Below, one piece after another: positions 11,059 through 20,950 of a stretch of DNA of 45,051 nt. Position 1 is the stretch's first letter. The number at the start of each line of letters is the position of its first letter. The position numbers and the translations under genes were made by a program. The stretch lies in assembly GCA_021464525.1 (NCBI GenBank), contig JADRCO010000184.1, forward strand, positions 1-45,051, given 5' to 3'. The notes beneath the pieces were generated by a model. That model had not been told where the DNA came from. It worked only from the letters and a program-made list of their open reading frames with translations, and did not search any database. The DNA is from Rhizophagus sp. LPA8_4_AMF (taxonomy: Eukaryota; Glomeromycota; Glomeromycetes; Glomerales; Glomeraceae).

Positions 11059-11550
11059 TTATGTTTGAGTATAATTTATAATAACATTTTGAGAGGTTAA
11101 TTGATCGTTGTTATCTTGTTGAGATTGGTCATAATTATCTGTCACATGGTTGAAAATATTAACAAAATTCGCACTAGAACCACTGGTATAGTAACTACCG
11201 TTAACATTCTCGTTAATTTTGTTTGATGCCAAATAAAAATATGTCAAGAGAAACTTGTCGTGGATCATTAATTTCAATCCCATTACTAATTTTATTCAAA
11301 CTAGTTTGATAAATTTTTTATCATCAGGTTGCTGGTGATAAAATACATGTAAATTACTTGATTGAACGTAATTTTGAGTCGAGAAGACATGGTTGCTTAA
11401 AAGACGTGAAACAATTTCAAATGTGATTATGATAAATTTGATGATCATTCCATGCTTTATAAAAAAAAAGTATTCGGCAATAACATTATCTTGAGATACG
11501 TAAGTCATAGTATTAATAGTGGAAGAAGCGGGATAATACATTCGGTTCAT
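11059..11550 (-). pseudogene. Possible relic of an unrecognised asparagine/glutamine-rich gene
   Basis: Two adjacent minus-strand frames (11296-11550 and 11059-11283) have more balanced composition than the surroundings. The second ends in a polar stretch (DNYDQSQQDNNDQLTSQN). They are separated by a stop (TTTGA) and a frame change, and the first contains a run of nine A/T where frame may have been lost. This could be the end of a decayed transcription-factor-like gene, but I do not recognise a domain. It could also be chance. Confidence 0.2.
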
Positions 11551-11995
11551 ATTGATTCGTGCAAATACTAATTATTATTGGAAAATATTGATTTTATTTT
11601 AATTTAATAACATAAAAATTAACATAACGTTAATTCTCATCAAGACAAAAAGATTTTCATAAATACTACGAACAAAAAATAAGGAACAATACGAAATTGA
11701 CTATAAATTACATATTTACTGAAAAATATTAATCAACTTGATTCTCTAGTTATCATTTAAATGAAATTGTTTTTTATATTACTTAGGAACAAGTATAACG
11801 GTATAGTCAGTTTGGTACAGACTACAGAATGATAACAAAAATTACACGACGTTTGTAAAATAAATAAACCGCTAAAATATAACTAGTTGCACTATATAAA
11901 ATCAATTATAATTCCATGGCGATATCCTTAACTGTGATGACAATAGGATTTTTAGACTGGGGATACAAAATGTTAGCACGAGTATTGTTAACAAC
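11551..11995. other. Gene-free stretch
   Basis: AT-rich, nothing recognisable. Confidence 0.35.
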
Positions 11996-13430
11996 TGGTA
12001 GTCGGATTGATTTGCAGGGTTACACGTGACTTCGGACACTGATTGTTAGGTAAAATCGCAAAGACAATAGAATTATTTTCAATTATCATTCCAATTTTTA
12101 ATATAAAACAAAATTCTTTCCCAATCACTGTATTATTATTAAATCTTGACATGTTTTTGCCATCGTTCTTCTATTTCTAGTATCATATACTTGTATAATG
12201 ACAATATTAATTTTTTCCAGTGATTGGAAATTTGAGCGAACATTTTTTAACCATAAATGACCTTTTGGTTTTGTCAAGTGATTCTTCTAACAATTCTTTG
12301 GCTTTAAATGTAATTAAAAATTAATAAAGATTAAAATGCAATTAGAACCACAAAGTTCTCATTATATATAAAATTATAAGTACCTTGTCCTATACATGGG
12401 GGTGAATTAGGTTCAAGCCATTTCGGCACATTACACCAATTCAGCATTACACCGGTGTAATACTATTTTCATATGAATCTTCGAACAAAAACTTGGTGTA
12501 ATATATTTCACCATTACGCCGCCTTAATGCCGAATTATCTGTAATTATTACGCCCCCATGTATAACCTTGTCCAAGATTTCATGGCTAAATGATAATATT
12601 TATTACGATATTCCCTCATTAAGGTGCGATATTTCATATTTGTTAAGTAAAATTGTGTCGAACAATACGAATTTAGGACAAATAAGTCAAATTACTTCAT
12701 ATGTATCTCTCTCTTCATCACTTTCTCAACAACTGAAAACGCTTAAATTCACCAAGTTGCCTTCATAAGATGAAATTAATGGAAAATTCTTATTTCGTTG
12801 GACCTGTAATGTAAAAATAATATTTAAATCATAATTTGCTGTTCATATATAATGCATTAAAATGGATTACACCTTAATCTTTTTTTGGTTCCTGTCGCGA
12901 TAAACCCGTGAATGTCCATTGCCCTCTGAGATAGATGTAATTATGTGATAGCAAATTTCAATTTCATAATTTTCTTTGACGATCCATCTTTTTCTAGAAT
13001 AAAATCAAGAATAACTGAAGATGAAAGTTCAATACAAAGATTCATCTTTAACTTTCATTCTCTCCTTCATAAGACACATTTGTACTATTTAAGGAAATTA
13101 AAAAGGTATACAGTATACGGCTTCAGTGCTTCAGTGATATCACTATAGCTAATTATCCTATCCTGCTCAAGTTTTTATTTTTTGAGCGAGCTGTTTTAAG
13201 TTTACTTTGGCATCTAACGCCTTTTTAAGGCAACTCTCTTTTCATCTAGAAATTCTTCATAGTATTGAAAAACATGTCACCCTTGCAAGCTTTATTTTGT
13301 TAGTTCGACATTGTGGCGTAGTAAAAGGAGTAAAGAGAGAAATAATTTAAAGATTGATGTACACAATGTAACAACCGGAAATCAATGTCCGAAGTCACGT
13401 GCGAACCTGTAAATAAATCCGGCTACCCAT
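11996..13430. mobile_element. Large decayed inverted-repeat element (TIR pair about 55 bp)
   Basis: The segment 11996-12050 (core CACGTGACTTCGGACA) is repeated in inverted orientation at about 13375-13430, with matching flanking blocks such as GGTAGTCGGATT against GGTAGCCGGATT. The arrangement fits terminal inverted repeats of an approximately 1.4-kb element with no intact transposase. A separate 174-bp element is inserted inside (12391-12564). Frames at 12568-12768 and 12945-13148 show no domain. Confidence 0.5.
12391..12564. mobile_element. MULE-like MITE with 9-bp target-site duplication
   Basis: The 174-bp element has termini TATACATGGGGG and CCCCCATGTATA and is flanked by the perfect direct repeat ACCTTGTCC (12382-12390 and 12565-12573). 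A 9-bp duplication is typical of Mutator-like elements. The interior has inverted GGTGTAAT/ATTACACC blocks and no coding capacity. Perfect flanks suggest a fairly recent insertion. Confidence 0.8.
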
Positions 13431-13917
13431 TTTTTGCGACAGTAAGTTTGGATCATGTAAGGTCATCATATGACTTAGCCCTTTCTCACACTTCAATAAT
13501 ATAAAAACTATAATGCAAAAATATTGTTTCATTGAAGTCTCCAATGAAATAGTTATTAGACAGAGTTGCCCTATTGAGAATGCGGGAAAACGATAAGCAT
13601 TTTAGGTTGTTTATTAACATTGTTTTGGAATAAAAATAAAATTTGTTTATATTTATACTATTTAAATAGAACTTTCCGCAATATCAATAATAATAAAAAA
13701 ATTTTATTTCACACTTCTATATTTTTATTTTTAAAAATTTATTAGTAACGATATCACGAGGCAAAATCAAAATTCTCGTTTAATAATCCTGTCAAACTGG
13801 TTTATTTATTTTTTAAGTTAAAGTTCATGCGCCTTCAAACTAACATGTGAATTTCCTAAATAGGGAAATTATCAGGTTAAATACTGGGTCATATATGGAA
13901 TCTTTCAAAAAAAAAAA
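13431..13917. other. Upstream region of the kinase-pseudokinase fusion gene
   Basis: Should hold the promoter of the gene at 13918. A weak TATA-like CATATATGG lies at 13889-13897, and poly-A (13907-13917) runs directly into the ATG. A small hairpin (AATTTCC/GGAAATT) sits at about 13850-13870. Confidence 0.4.
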
Positions 13918-16407
13918 ATGTCTTTTTTCAACTCTATGAAATTGAAGAAAAGATTAAAGAGATTTTCAGATAGTACAGAAATAAATTTATCGACTGGCGC
14001 AGAGTCGAAAAATGAAATCATTTGGTTAGAATCGGCCAACAAAATATATGATTATTCGAACTTCAAGGACATTCAATTGATAGGAAGGGGTTCATTTGCG
14101 ACCGTAGTTCGTGCTACTTTGAATGATGGGAGTGATAAAATCTTCGCTTTGAAATCTTTTAATAATGATAAAACAACTCTTTCAAAAGTTGTCAAAGAGG
14201 TAATAATTGAGCTTTAAAAATGATAGGCGATAAGATTTACTATAAATTTTAAACTGTACTACTTCGATTTTAGTTAAAATTACATAAGATTATTAATTCT
14301 CATGAAAATATTTTACGATTCTATGGGATTACAAAAGTAGACACCGGTATTGATTAAATGATTTTCTTTTATTTCATGTATTAGTATTTTATTTTTTTAT
14401 TTTATCTTATAGATACAGTTTATCAAATGAACAAGTATTGTCTAGTATTGGAATATGCTGACAGCGGTACGTTAAATGCTTATTTAAATAAACATTTTAA
14501 TGATCTTGATTGGTGTGATAAGCTTAATTTAGCTTCACAGCTAGCAATTGCAATAGCATTTTTACATGATAACAATATTATTCATCGTGATCTGGTATAT
14601 TTTTGTTTTTCTAAACTTTTTTAAACTTTTTAAATTGATAATTTTGTTGAAGTTAATTATGTTATCCTTTTTTCTTTAAAATTTAAAAATTTAATAGCAT
14701 GCAAATAATATACTTATACATCAGAAAACTATTAAGCTGGCAGATTTTGGGCTATCTAAAGAAGCATCTAAAGAAACTAGTAGCTCATCACAAATATTTG
14801 GTGTTATACCCTATATAGATCCGAAACGTTTTATCATTGAAAATTATAAGCTAACTAAGAAATCTGATATATATAGCGTTGGAGTACTTTTCTGGCAAAT
14901 TTCAAGTGGACATCAACCGTTCTATGATGTTGATTATAATATAATGTTAAGTTTGGAAATAACAAACGGAAAAAGGGAAGAAATTATCAAAGACACTCCT
15001 GTTGAATATAGTAATTTATATACGGGTTAGTTTGTTTTTTGGTATAAATATTTAGTAAAATTGATTTTATAAATTTATCTTATTTATTGATAGATTGTTG
15101 GAAAGATGAACCAGATGAACGTCCAGATATTCGACAAGTTATTTCTATTCTTGATCAATTAATTAAAAATGGCTTTAGCAGCAATTATGATTTTCAGAAA
15201 GAATCACGATCAACAGATTTATTTGATATTTATCAAGAAGATAATGGTAACCCATTGTATAATAATAATATTTATTCGATGAAATCGAGATCTTCTAAGA
15301 ACCATTCGTATAAAACCCTACATAATGTAAATAAGATTAATTCAAAAGACCTAACACGTCCCACACAAGGAAAATCTAGTGACAAACGTGGCAAGAGTAC
15401 CAGTTTTATAATTAGGAAAGTTTATAAAGGACAAGAAGTAGCTTGTAAACCTATTTTGAATGATTTGAGAACACAGAAAATTTTAGAAATTTTAATGAAA
15501 TTATCTGAATGTAAACATATTCTCAGATTTTATGGTATTTCGTCAATTGAAAATAATAGTTTTATGGTTTTTGAGTGGGCTGAACGTGGATCTTTGAGAC
15601 AACTTTATGAACAAAAAGACATACACTTTCATCATAAAGTTCGGATTGCTCTTGAAATCTGTCGTGGTCTTATATTTTTACAATGCGCTGATATTTTACA
15701 TCGTAATCTGAAATGCGAAAATATTTTAATGACAGAAAGTTTAGAACCTAAAATTTTTAATTTTGAGTTAGCATGTTATACTAACGATGAGAATAATACC
15801 TCATTATTGATAGATTCAGAATCAGCAGGAGATATATTGCCTTGGTTAGCTCCTGAAGCATTAACCAATTCTCAATACACAATTCAGTGCGAAATTTTTA
15901 GTTTTGCTATGTTACTTTGGGAACTTACTTTTGAAAAAATTCCGTATAAAGGTTGGAAAGCAGAAAAAATCAAGGATCATATTATGAAAGGTGAAAGAGA
16001 GAGAATTATATTTGGAGCTTTAACTCCTAAAATTTATCAAGAAGAGTATAAAAAAATTATAAATGGTAGTAAGTACTTTTTTATAATTATAAACGGTTAT
16101 GCATGTTGATATTGAAATTTATTTTTTTATTCCTATAGGCTGGAAGCAAAATCCACAAGAACGTATTTCTCTTATGAAATTATTGGATATGTTAGAAGGG
16201 TTATACAATTCCATTCGCCGTATGTTTGACGATCGCTCACTTGGCTTGCTGCCTGATAAAACCTTGGATTTAGATGATGATCTAGAATTACCTGAAGATA
16301 TTAGTCCCGTTACGCAAGATTCTAAACAAAAAGATCACAAAAAAATATGGAGTCGCTTTAATGTCAAAAATAATAATAAAATATTAAAGTATTGGAAAGG
16401 TCGCTAG
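13918..16407 (+). CDS. Kinase fused to MLKL-gene-type pseudokinase, Sel1 tail lost
   Basis: Six exons: 13918-14199, 14274-14346, 14413-14594, 14698-15025, 15094-16068, 16139-16407; 702 aa, all GT-AG and in phase. Kinase 1 (about 45-305) has GRGSFA, FALK, HRD (176-178) and DFG (195-197), so it is probably active. A linker with NKINSKDL leads into a second domain (about 385-640) closely matching the pseudokinase of the gene at 2478: QEVACK (K407), HRN (491-493), NFE (511-513). Both the HRD and DFG aspartates are replaced, so it should be inactive. The MLKL-like helical domain is absent; kinase 1 sits in its place. The last intron matches that of the MLKL-like gene. The reading frame stops at YWKGR because a 10-nt deletion removed the start of the Sel1 repeats (relic at 16407-16496). 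Confidence 0.85.
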
Positions 16408-16496
16408 GATATTTTAATGATACCAAGAATGCGAAGGGGGCAAAGTATTACTCAAAAAAGCTACCGGATGATGCGGGTCATAGTCGGATTATATAG
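16407..16496 (+). pseudogene. Sel1-repeat remnant after the stop of the fusion gene
   Basis: In the frame opened at 16407 the sequence reads [20 protein letters not shown] and onward to a stop at 16494-16496. This matches GYFDGIKEREEGKELFKEAA in the MLKL-like gene. Aligning the two genes shows that about 10 nt present there (TTTGTGGGAA) are missing here, which creates the TAG and shifts frame. It is the decayed stump of Sel1 repeats. Confidence 0.75.
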
Positions 16497-18040
16497 TTAA
16501 TATTGTTAGTCTGAGGCAGGGTCATTATGGTATTATTGAGGGACATAATTTCATCGAATATATTTACTTCTTTGATTTTCATAAAACCAAGATCAGAAGG
16601 TTTAGTCATAAAATTTAAAATGAATGTGAAATCAAACATGTGACATTATAAATTGTATAAATTGTCATTAAATTTAACAAAATTAGAAGTGCCAAATAAA
16701 TTTGTCGAAGAAATTCAAGTATAAATTAATTGGAGTAAATATAATTTTTTTAACCTAAAATAATTGGTTAATATAATATATTTTGCCTTAAACCGTAGTC
16801 TTAAGTATCACAATGGTTAAAAGTACGTATTAGATTACAGGTTTTCTAAAAACATCCAATATACTATGTATAGTGGTTACTATCGAATAAAGAATATTAT
16901 TGTTCATGGCTGGTAACTTTTTGTCCAGGAAAATTGGGCCTTCGTTTTAATGGGAAAGTCTAGCGCATGTCATACATGTCACGAAAATGTCTTCGTTATA
17001 TATAAAAAAATCGGTGTAAGAAAAAATTTGTTGCATACAGTTATATACAGTTTATAAATTCGTTTTACTGTAAAATTCGGTATAACGCAAGTTCGTTATA
17101 AAGCGAGCCGATCGTAGTTTTTCATACTGTAAACAAAATAGCGTGTTTTAAAGAAAGATTTTTAAGAGGATGAAATATCCATATAAAGTTCAACGGTTTT
17201 ATTTCCCATGTACCGTGAAAATAGAAAGAAGTCCGTACTCGTTATTGTATGTCATTGATATCATTGATAAAGAAACGAAAAATAAAAAAAATAGCGCATA
17301 TGAATTGATCTTGTACGAAATCGGTATCTAAAAACGTGATGTTTATTCCACAATCTTTAAAAAAACACCGTACTGAAATACAATTTACAAATAAGTAACG
17401 TGATATCCAATAATTTTTAAGGATTCCAACGGTAGATGATAATTTCAGTTATTATTATTTGTACATAATATATAATTAGTGCCTACTTTTAATTTTTTTT
17501 TTTTAACGTGCAGTAATTTGAAAAAGTTACAAAGGTCTAGGACTTTGGTATGTTTGTTTATACCATATTTTAAAGAAAAAAATTTTAATTATCGTGATTT
17601 TAAATTAGGCAAATTTTATTTTCAAAATGAGGGGTGAGAAGGCTTTATATGGATTAGGTCATTAGGATATTGGAATGATAAACTTCACATGTCAACAAAG
17701 CTTTGTATCATATGTCGTAAAAAAAAATTTCATTTGCTGATGTTCGCTCAAACAAACAATTATGTTTATGGGATGCTAAACATGGTATATATCAAATTCG
17801 CTTATTCAAACATACGTTGCTTAGATATAGAGAAAATTTAAATAAATAAATTCTTGTCAAATTAATTTCGTAGAAGCAATTATATGAAAAGTACAAATTA
17901 AACTGTTAATTTAATTAGTGTTATCACTTATGACGAGGTGGTGGTCAGTAAATCAAAACATCATATAACGGTATATTATATTATCAAATTCGGTATGAGT
18001 ATGTTGATCATGATTTGGTAACTTACCTTTTCATAAGGGA
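16497..18040. other. Gene-free region with no identified intact gene
   Basis: AT-rich. Around 17640-17830 a broken plus-strand reading resembles coding sequence (fragments such as QLCLWDAKHGIYQIRLFKH) but is interrupted and belongs to no family I can name; it may be a transposon or gene relic. Confidence 0.3.
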
Positions 18041-18049
18041 CGAAATTTT

Positions 18050-18170
18050 TTAGTAGCAAAAATCCTATTCGTCACATATTATCTGTCATAACTCCTAATT
18101 TCAGCCAAAATGTGTAATGCCGGCCATTTCGTTAAATTTTTCGTGATTACTCTGGGGTAATCCTTAATGA
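18050..18170. repeat. Second fragment of GTGACA/CACTTAAT repeat family
   Basis: Contains TGTAATGCCGGCCATTTCGT, shared with the palindrome arm at about 27236-27255, and an upstream ATTCGTCACATAT block matching ATTCGTCACTTGC there. Diverged and truncated. Confidence 0.55.
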
Positions 18171-18180
18171 TCTATTTTTT

Positions 18181-18330
18181 CCTTATAAAAAGATCCGGGC
18201 TCATATTTTCGGAATTAATAACATATATCACGGAACTTATCGAATAATTTCATACATTTTCCGTGAATGGGTCCGTGAAAGGCTCATTTTTACGGAGTTT
18301 TTACAGAATAACGGATAAATTTTTATAGGG
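18181..18330. mobile_element. Third element with CC(C/T)TATAAAA termini
   Basis: Starts CCTTATAAAAAG and ends TTTTTATAGGG. The interior has CACGGA/TCCGTG motifs in both orientations. About 150 bp, non-coding, a relative of the elements at 8642 and 9623. Confidence 0.5.
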
Positions 18331-18585
18331 TTTAGGTTTCAAGGTGCTAGTTTCTTATTTTATTTTAATAATAAAGTTTCTTGTAATTAAATATTTTATT
18401 AATTTTGTTCCTGGACAATTTTGTCCGCTTTTTCTCTTTTATTTTTACATGTTCACTCCATTTTTTGTTATTGATTTCATGTGGTCAATTTGCCCACTTC
18501 ATTTTTTATGATTTCTTGTAGTCAATTTGTTTATTGAGACAATTTTGTCCATTATCTTAATTCTGGTCTGAATTATTTAAGAAAT

Positions 18586-18835
18586 ACTGTGTTAGGCACA
18601 AACATTAATATCACGTGGTTGTACTATGGTGAAAATCTTCCCCAACAAATTTTCTTCCCACGTGACCTGAAAATATTCATCACCGGCATCACAGCCCACC
18701 GCGTTTTCACTGTTTATATTTATCTGAGGGACGGTTTATTTTTTGCCTCCCAAAAAAATTTTTTTCACATCCCATTAAATGTCACCGGTCACGTGGGGAA
18801 GAATTTTAATTCTAAACTTGTTGGTGTTAGGTAAA
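18586..18835. mobile_element. CACGTGACC foldback element related to the palindrome family
   Basis: The left block TTCTTCCCACGTGACC and right block GGTCACGTGGGGAAGAA are inverted copies. The ends also share GTGTTAGG in direct orientation (about 18590 and 18826). The interior stretch ATCACCGGCATCAC is shared with the palindrome at about 27099. The 81-codon frame here (18589-18834) is not a gene. Confidence 0.5.
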
Positions 18836-18848
18836 GGTAAATAGATAA

Positions 18849-18986
18849 ACGGTCAGCTAAACTGTACTGTACGAAGTGATAAACCACCAATTAAATTTTA
18901 TTGTACGATAAATTAAAAAATTTGAAAAGTATACAATGAGTAATGATTGGCTGAAATATTTCGTACAGTACAGTTTAGCTGACCGT
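18849..18986. mobile_element. 138-bp MITE with perfect 27-bp inverted repeats
   Basis: Bases 18849-18875 (starting ACGGTCAGCTAAACTGTACT) are the exact reverse complement of 18960-18986. Just outside the right end the ACAGTACAGTTT motif recurs once (18987-18998). No target duplication was recognised. No coding capacity. Confidence 0.7.
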
Positions 18987-19303
18987 ACAGTACAGTTTAT
19001 GTATACTCGCCGATCACTTGTCCAATAGTATCGCAAAAAAAATACCGTTGAATTAATTTTTTTCACAAATTCTACATAATAATGTATTAAATTTCGATTT
19101 TATTTACTTCATTTTATTAATTGTTAATAAATTAGTTCTTAAAATAATTCATAAAGATTTTGCCAAATATCAATTATTTTTATAATAATTGTAAACATTA
19201 ATTTAATGTTAACTTTTGGGTTATCAAAAATTATTCAGGTTTATTTTAGCCATTGATTCTTGAATACCTAAATAATATTTAAGTTTCGCCAGGGCTTCGC
19301 CCA

Positions 19304-19700
19304 AAGCTTCAAAGTCAGATTAGCAGATGATCGGCATATATATAGCATATATATTAATTATTGAAATTTTGACGTAAAATCTAACTTTGGAAACACACCT
19401 TATTTTGCCACAATACTTTTATATTAAATTATTGATAACTTAAACTATTAAATAAAATAAATTAACATAAACTGTCAGAACATTCATTGCTTGGAATAAA
19501 GCTTCAAAGTCAGATTAGTGATCGGCATATATATAGCGTATATATTAATTATTGAAATTTTGACGTAAAATCTAACTTTGGAAACATAACTTCTTTTGCC
19601 ACAATACTTTTATATTAAATTATTGATAACTTAAACTATTAAATAAAATAATTTAATATAAATCGTCAGAACATTTATTGCTTAGAATAAAGCTTCAAAT
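19304..19700. repeat. Tandem direct repeat, two copies of about 195 bp plus a partial
   Basis: The unit beginning AAGCTTCAAAGTCAGATTAG starts at 19304 and again at 19499, and a partial third start (AAGCTTCAAAT) is at 19690. The two full copies are nearly identical along their length, including the ATCGGCATATATATAGC segment, and differ by small indels. This is a recent tandem duplication of non-coding DNA about 1.3 kb upstream of the Sel1-kinase gene. Confidence 0.75.
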
Positions 19701-20950
19701 TTAACGTGATATCACATATATCATGATCGGCAAGTGATCGACATTGTGATATAATGCATGTCCGCCCTGTTGATCAGCATGCAGTATCGGCCTGTATCGG
19801 TAATTTGGTACATAAAAGGACGTAACAATCACTCGTTGTAGTTTAAATTTATGATTCGATCTCCGCCGCAAAAATTATATTATTTCTTGTACCAAATTTC
19901 TGTACTACACAAATGGTTCAATCCCGGATAATTAACATAGTGATCAACAACGGTAAAATCTAGCTAACAGGAAAACTTTGTCTAATCTATTTTTTTATTT
20001 GTTTTCTTTTGTAATTAACCAAAATGATATGTTCCAACGTTAACTTTATTTAATTAACTAAATTAAGCTAAAACTAAGACTTATTAGACGAACCGCATAA
20101 TTGTTGAATCATCATCTCCATTTGATTAATGATGCATACAGATTCATTTAGTGGTGATACCAATTTTCGAAGGAAGGTGATTTTAAATCGGCAGAGAATA
20201 TTTTGTCATGATGACCTTTAGTCTCTAAAAAGAGTGATCACAATTTAATCATTTACGCCATTATGTGTACTCAATCCAAACCTAATAAATTGTGTTACGT
20301 ATTCTGCAAGAAGGGGTACAGTAAATAAATTTGAATCACCCCCAATTGTTAATTTTGAAAATTTGTGTCACGCCATCCGCATCCGTCGCTAATAGGATCA
20401 GTTTATTACGATAAACCCCCGATTTTTTTAATACATTTATAGAGAATAAAACTTAAAATTTTTCTGCTTTAGTTGGAATGTTCGATAGAGACTGCAAAGG
20501 TAAATGTATGTTTGTCATTGCGCATATCCGTTAATTTAACATCCTCAAGTGGTAGAATCTTATGATTATATATGGATTCAGTGAGGTTAGGATTGGTGTC
20601 ACGTCACCATACTATTTTTAACACAATTTTTTTGACAAACAGCCAAGTTGCTTTATTACACTGCGAAATGTAATACATGAGAAGCACTGTTCCAAATGGA
20701 AAAAGAATTTAGAACGCCTTATCTTAAGTAACACGATATTGGATCTACTTCCAATGATTTTTAATTTGGTTTAATTTAAGTGAATATTGGCGTGAAACTA
20801 TAAATGTATTACTTGCAAATTATTTTGTGTTACTTGCCGATCATACAATATTTATTTTAAATATTGTTTAATGCGCGTTTTTATGTAGATTGAAATTTCA
20901 AACTCAAAAAAATGTTAAATGTAATATAGTATTCTTTTATAAGGTAAAAA
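19701..20950. other. Upstream intergenic region of the Sel1-kinase gene
   Basis: No gene or repeat boundary is supported. The promoter of the gene at 20951 should lie at the right end, where TTTTATAAGG (20935-20944) is a poor TATA candidate very close to the ATG. Confidence 0.4.

Noticed and set aside
17640..17830. Broken reading with QLCLWDAKHG resembling a WD repeat
   Set aside because: Single short match, interrupted by stops, no adjacent repeats; kept only as a note.
19304..19700. CRISPR-like direct repeats
   Set aside because: Units of about 195 bp in tandem without spacers in a eukaryotic context.
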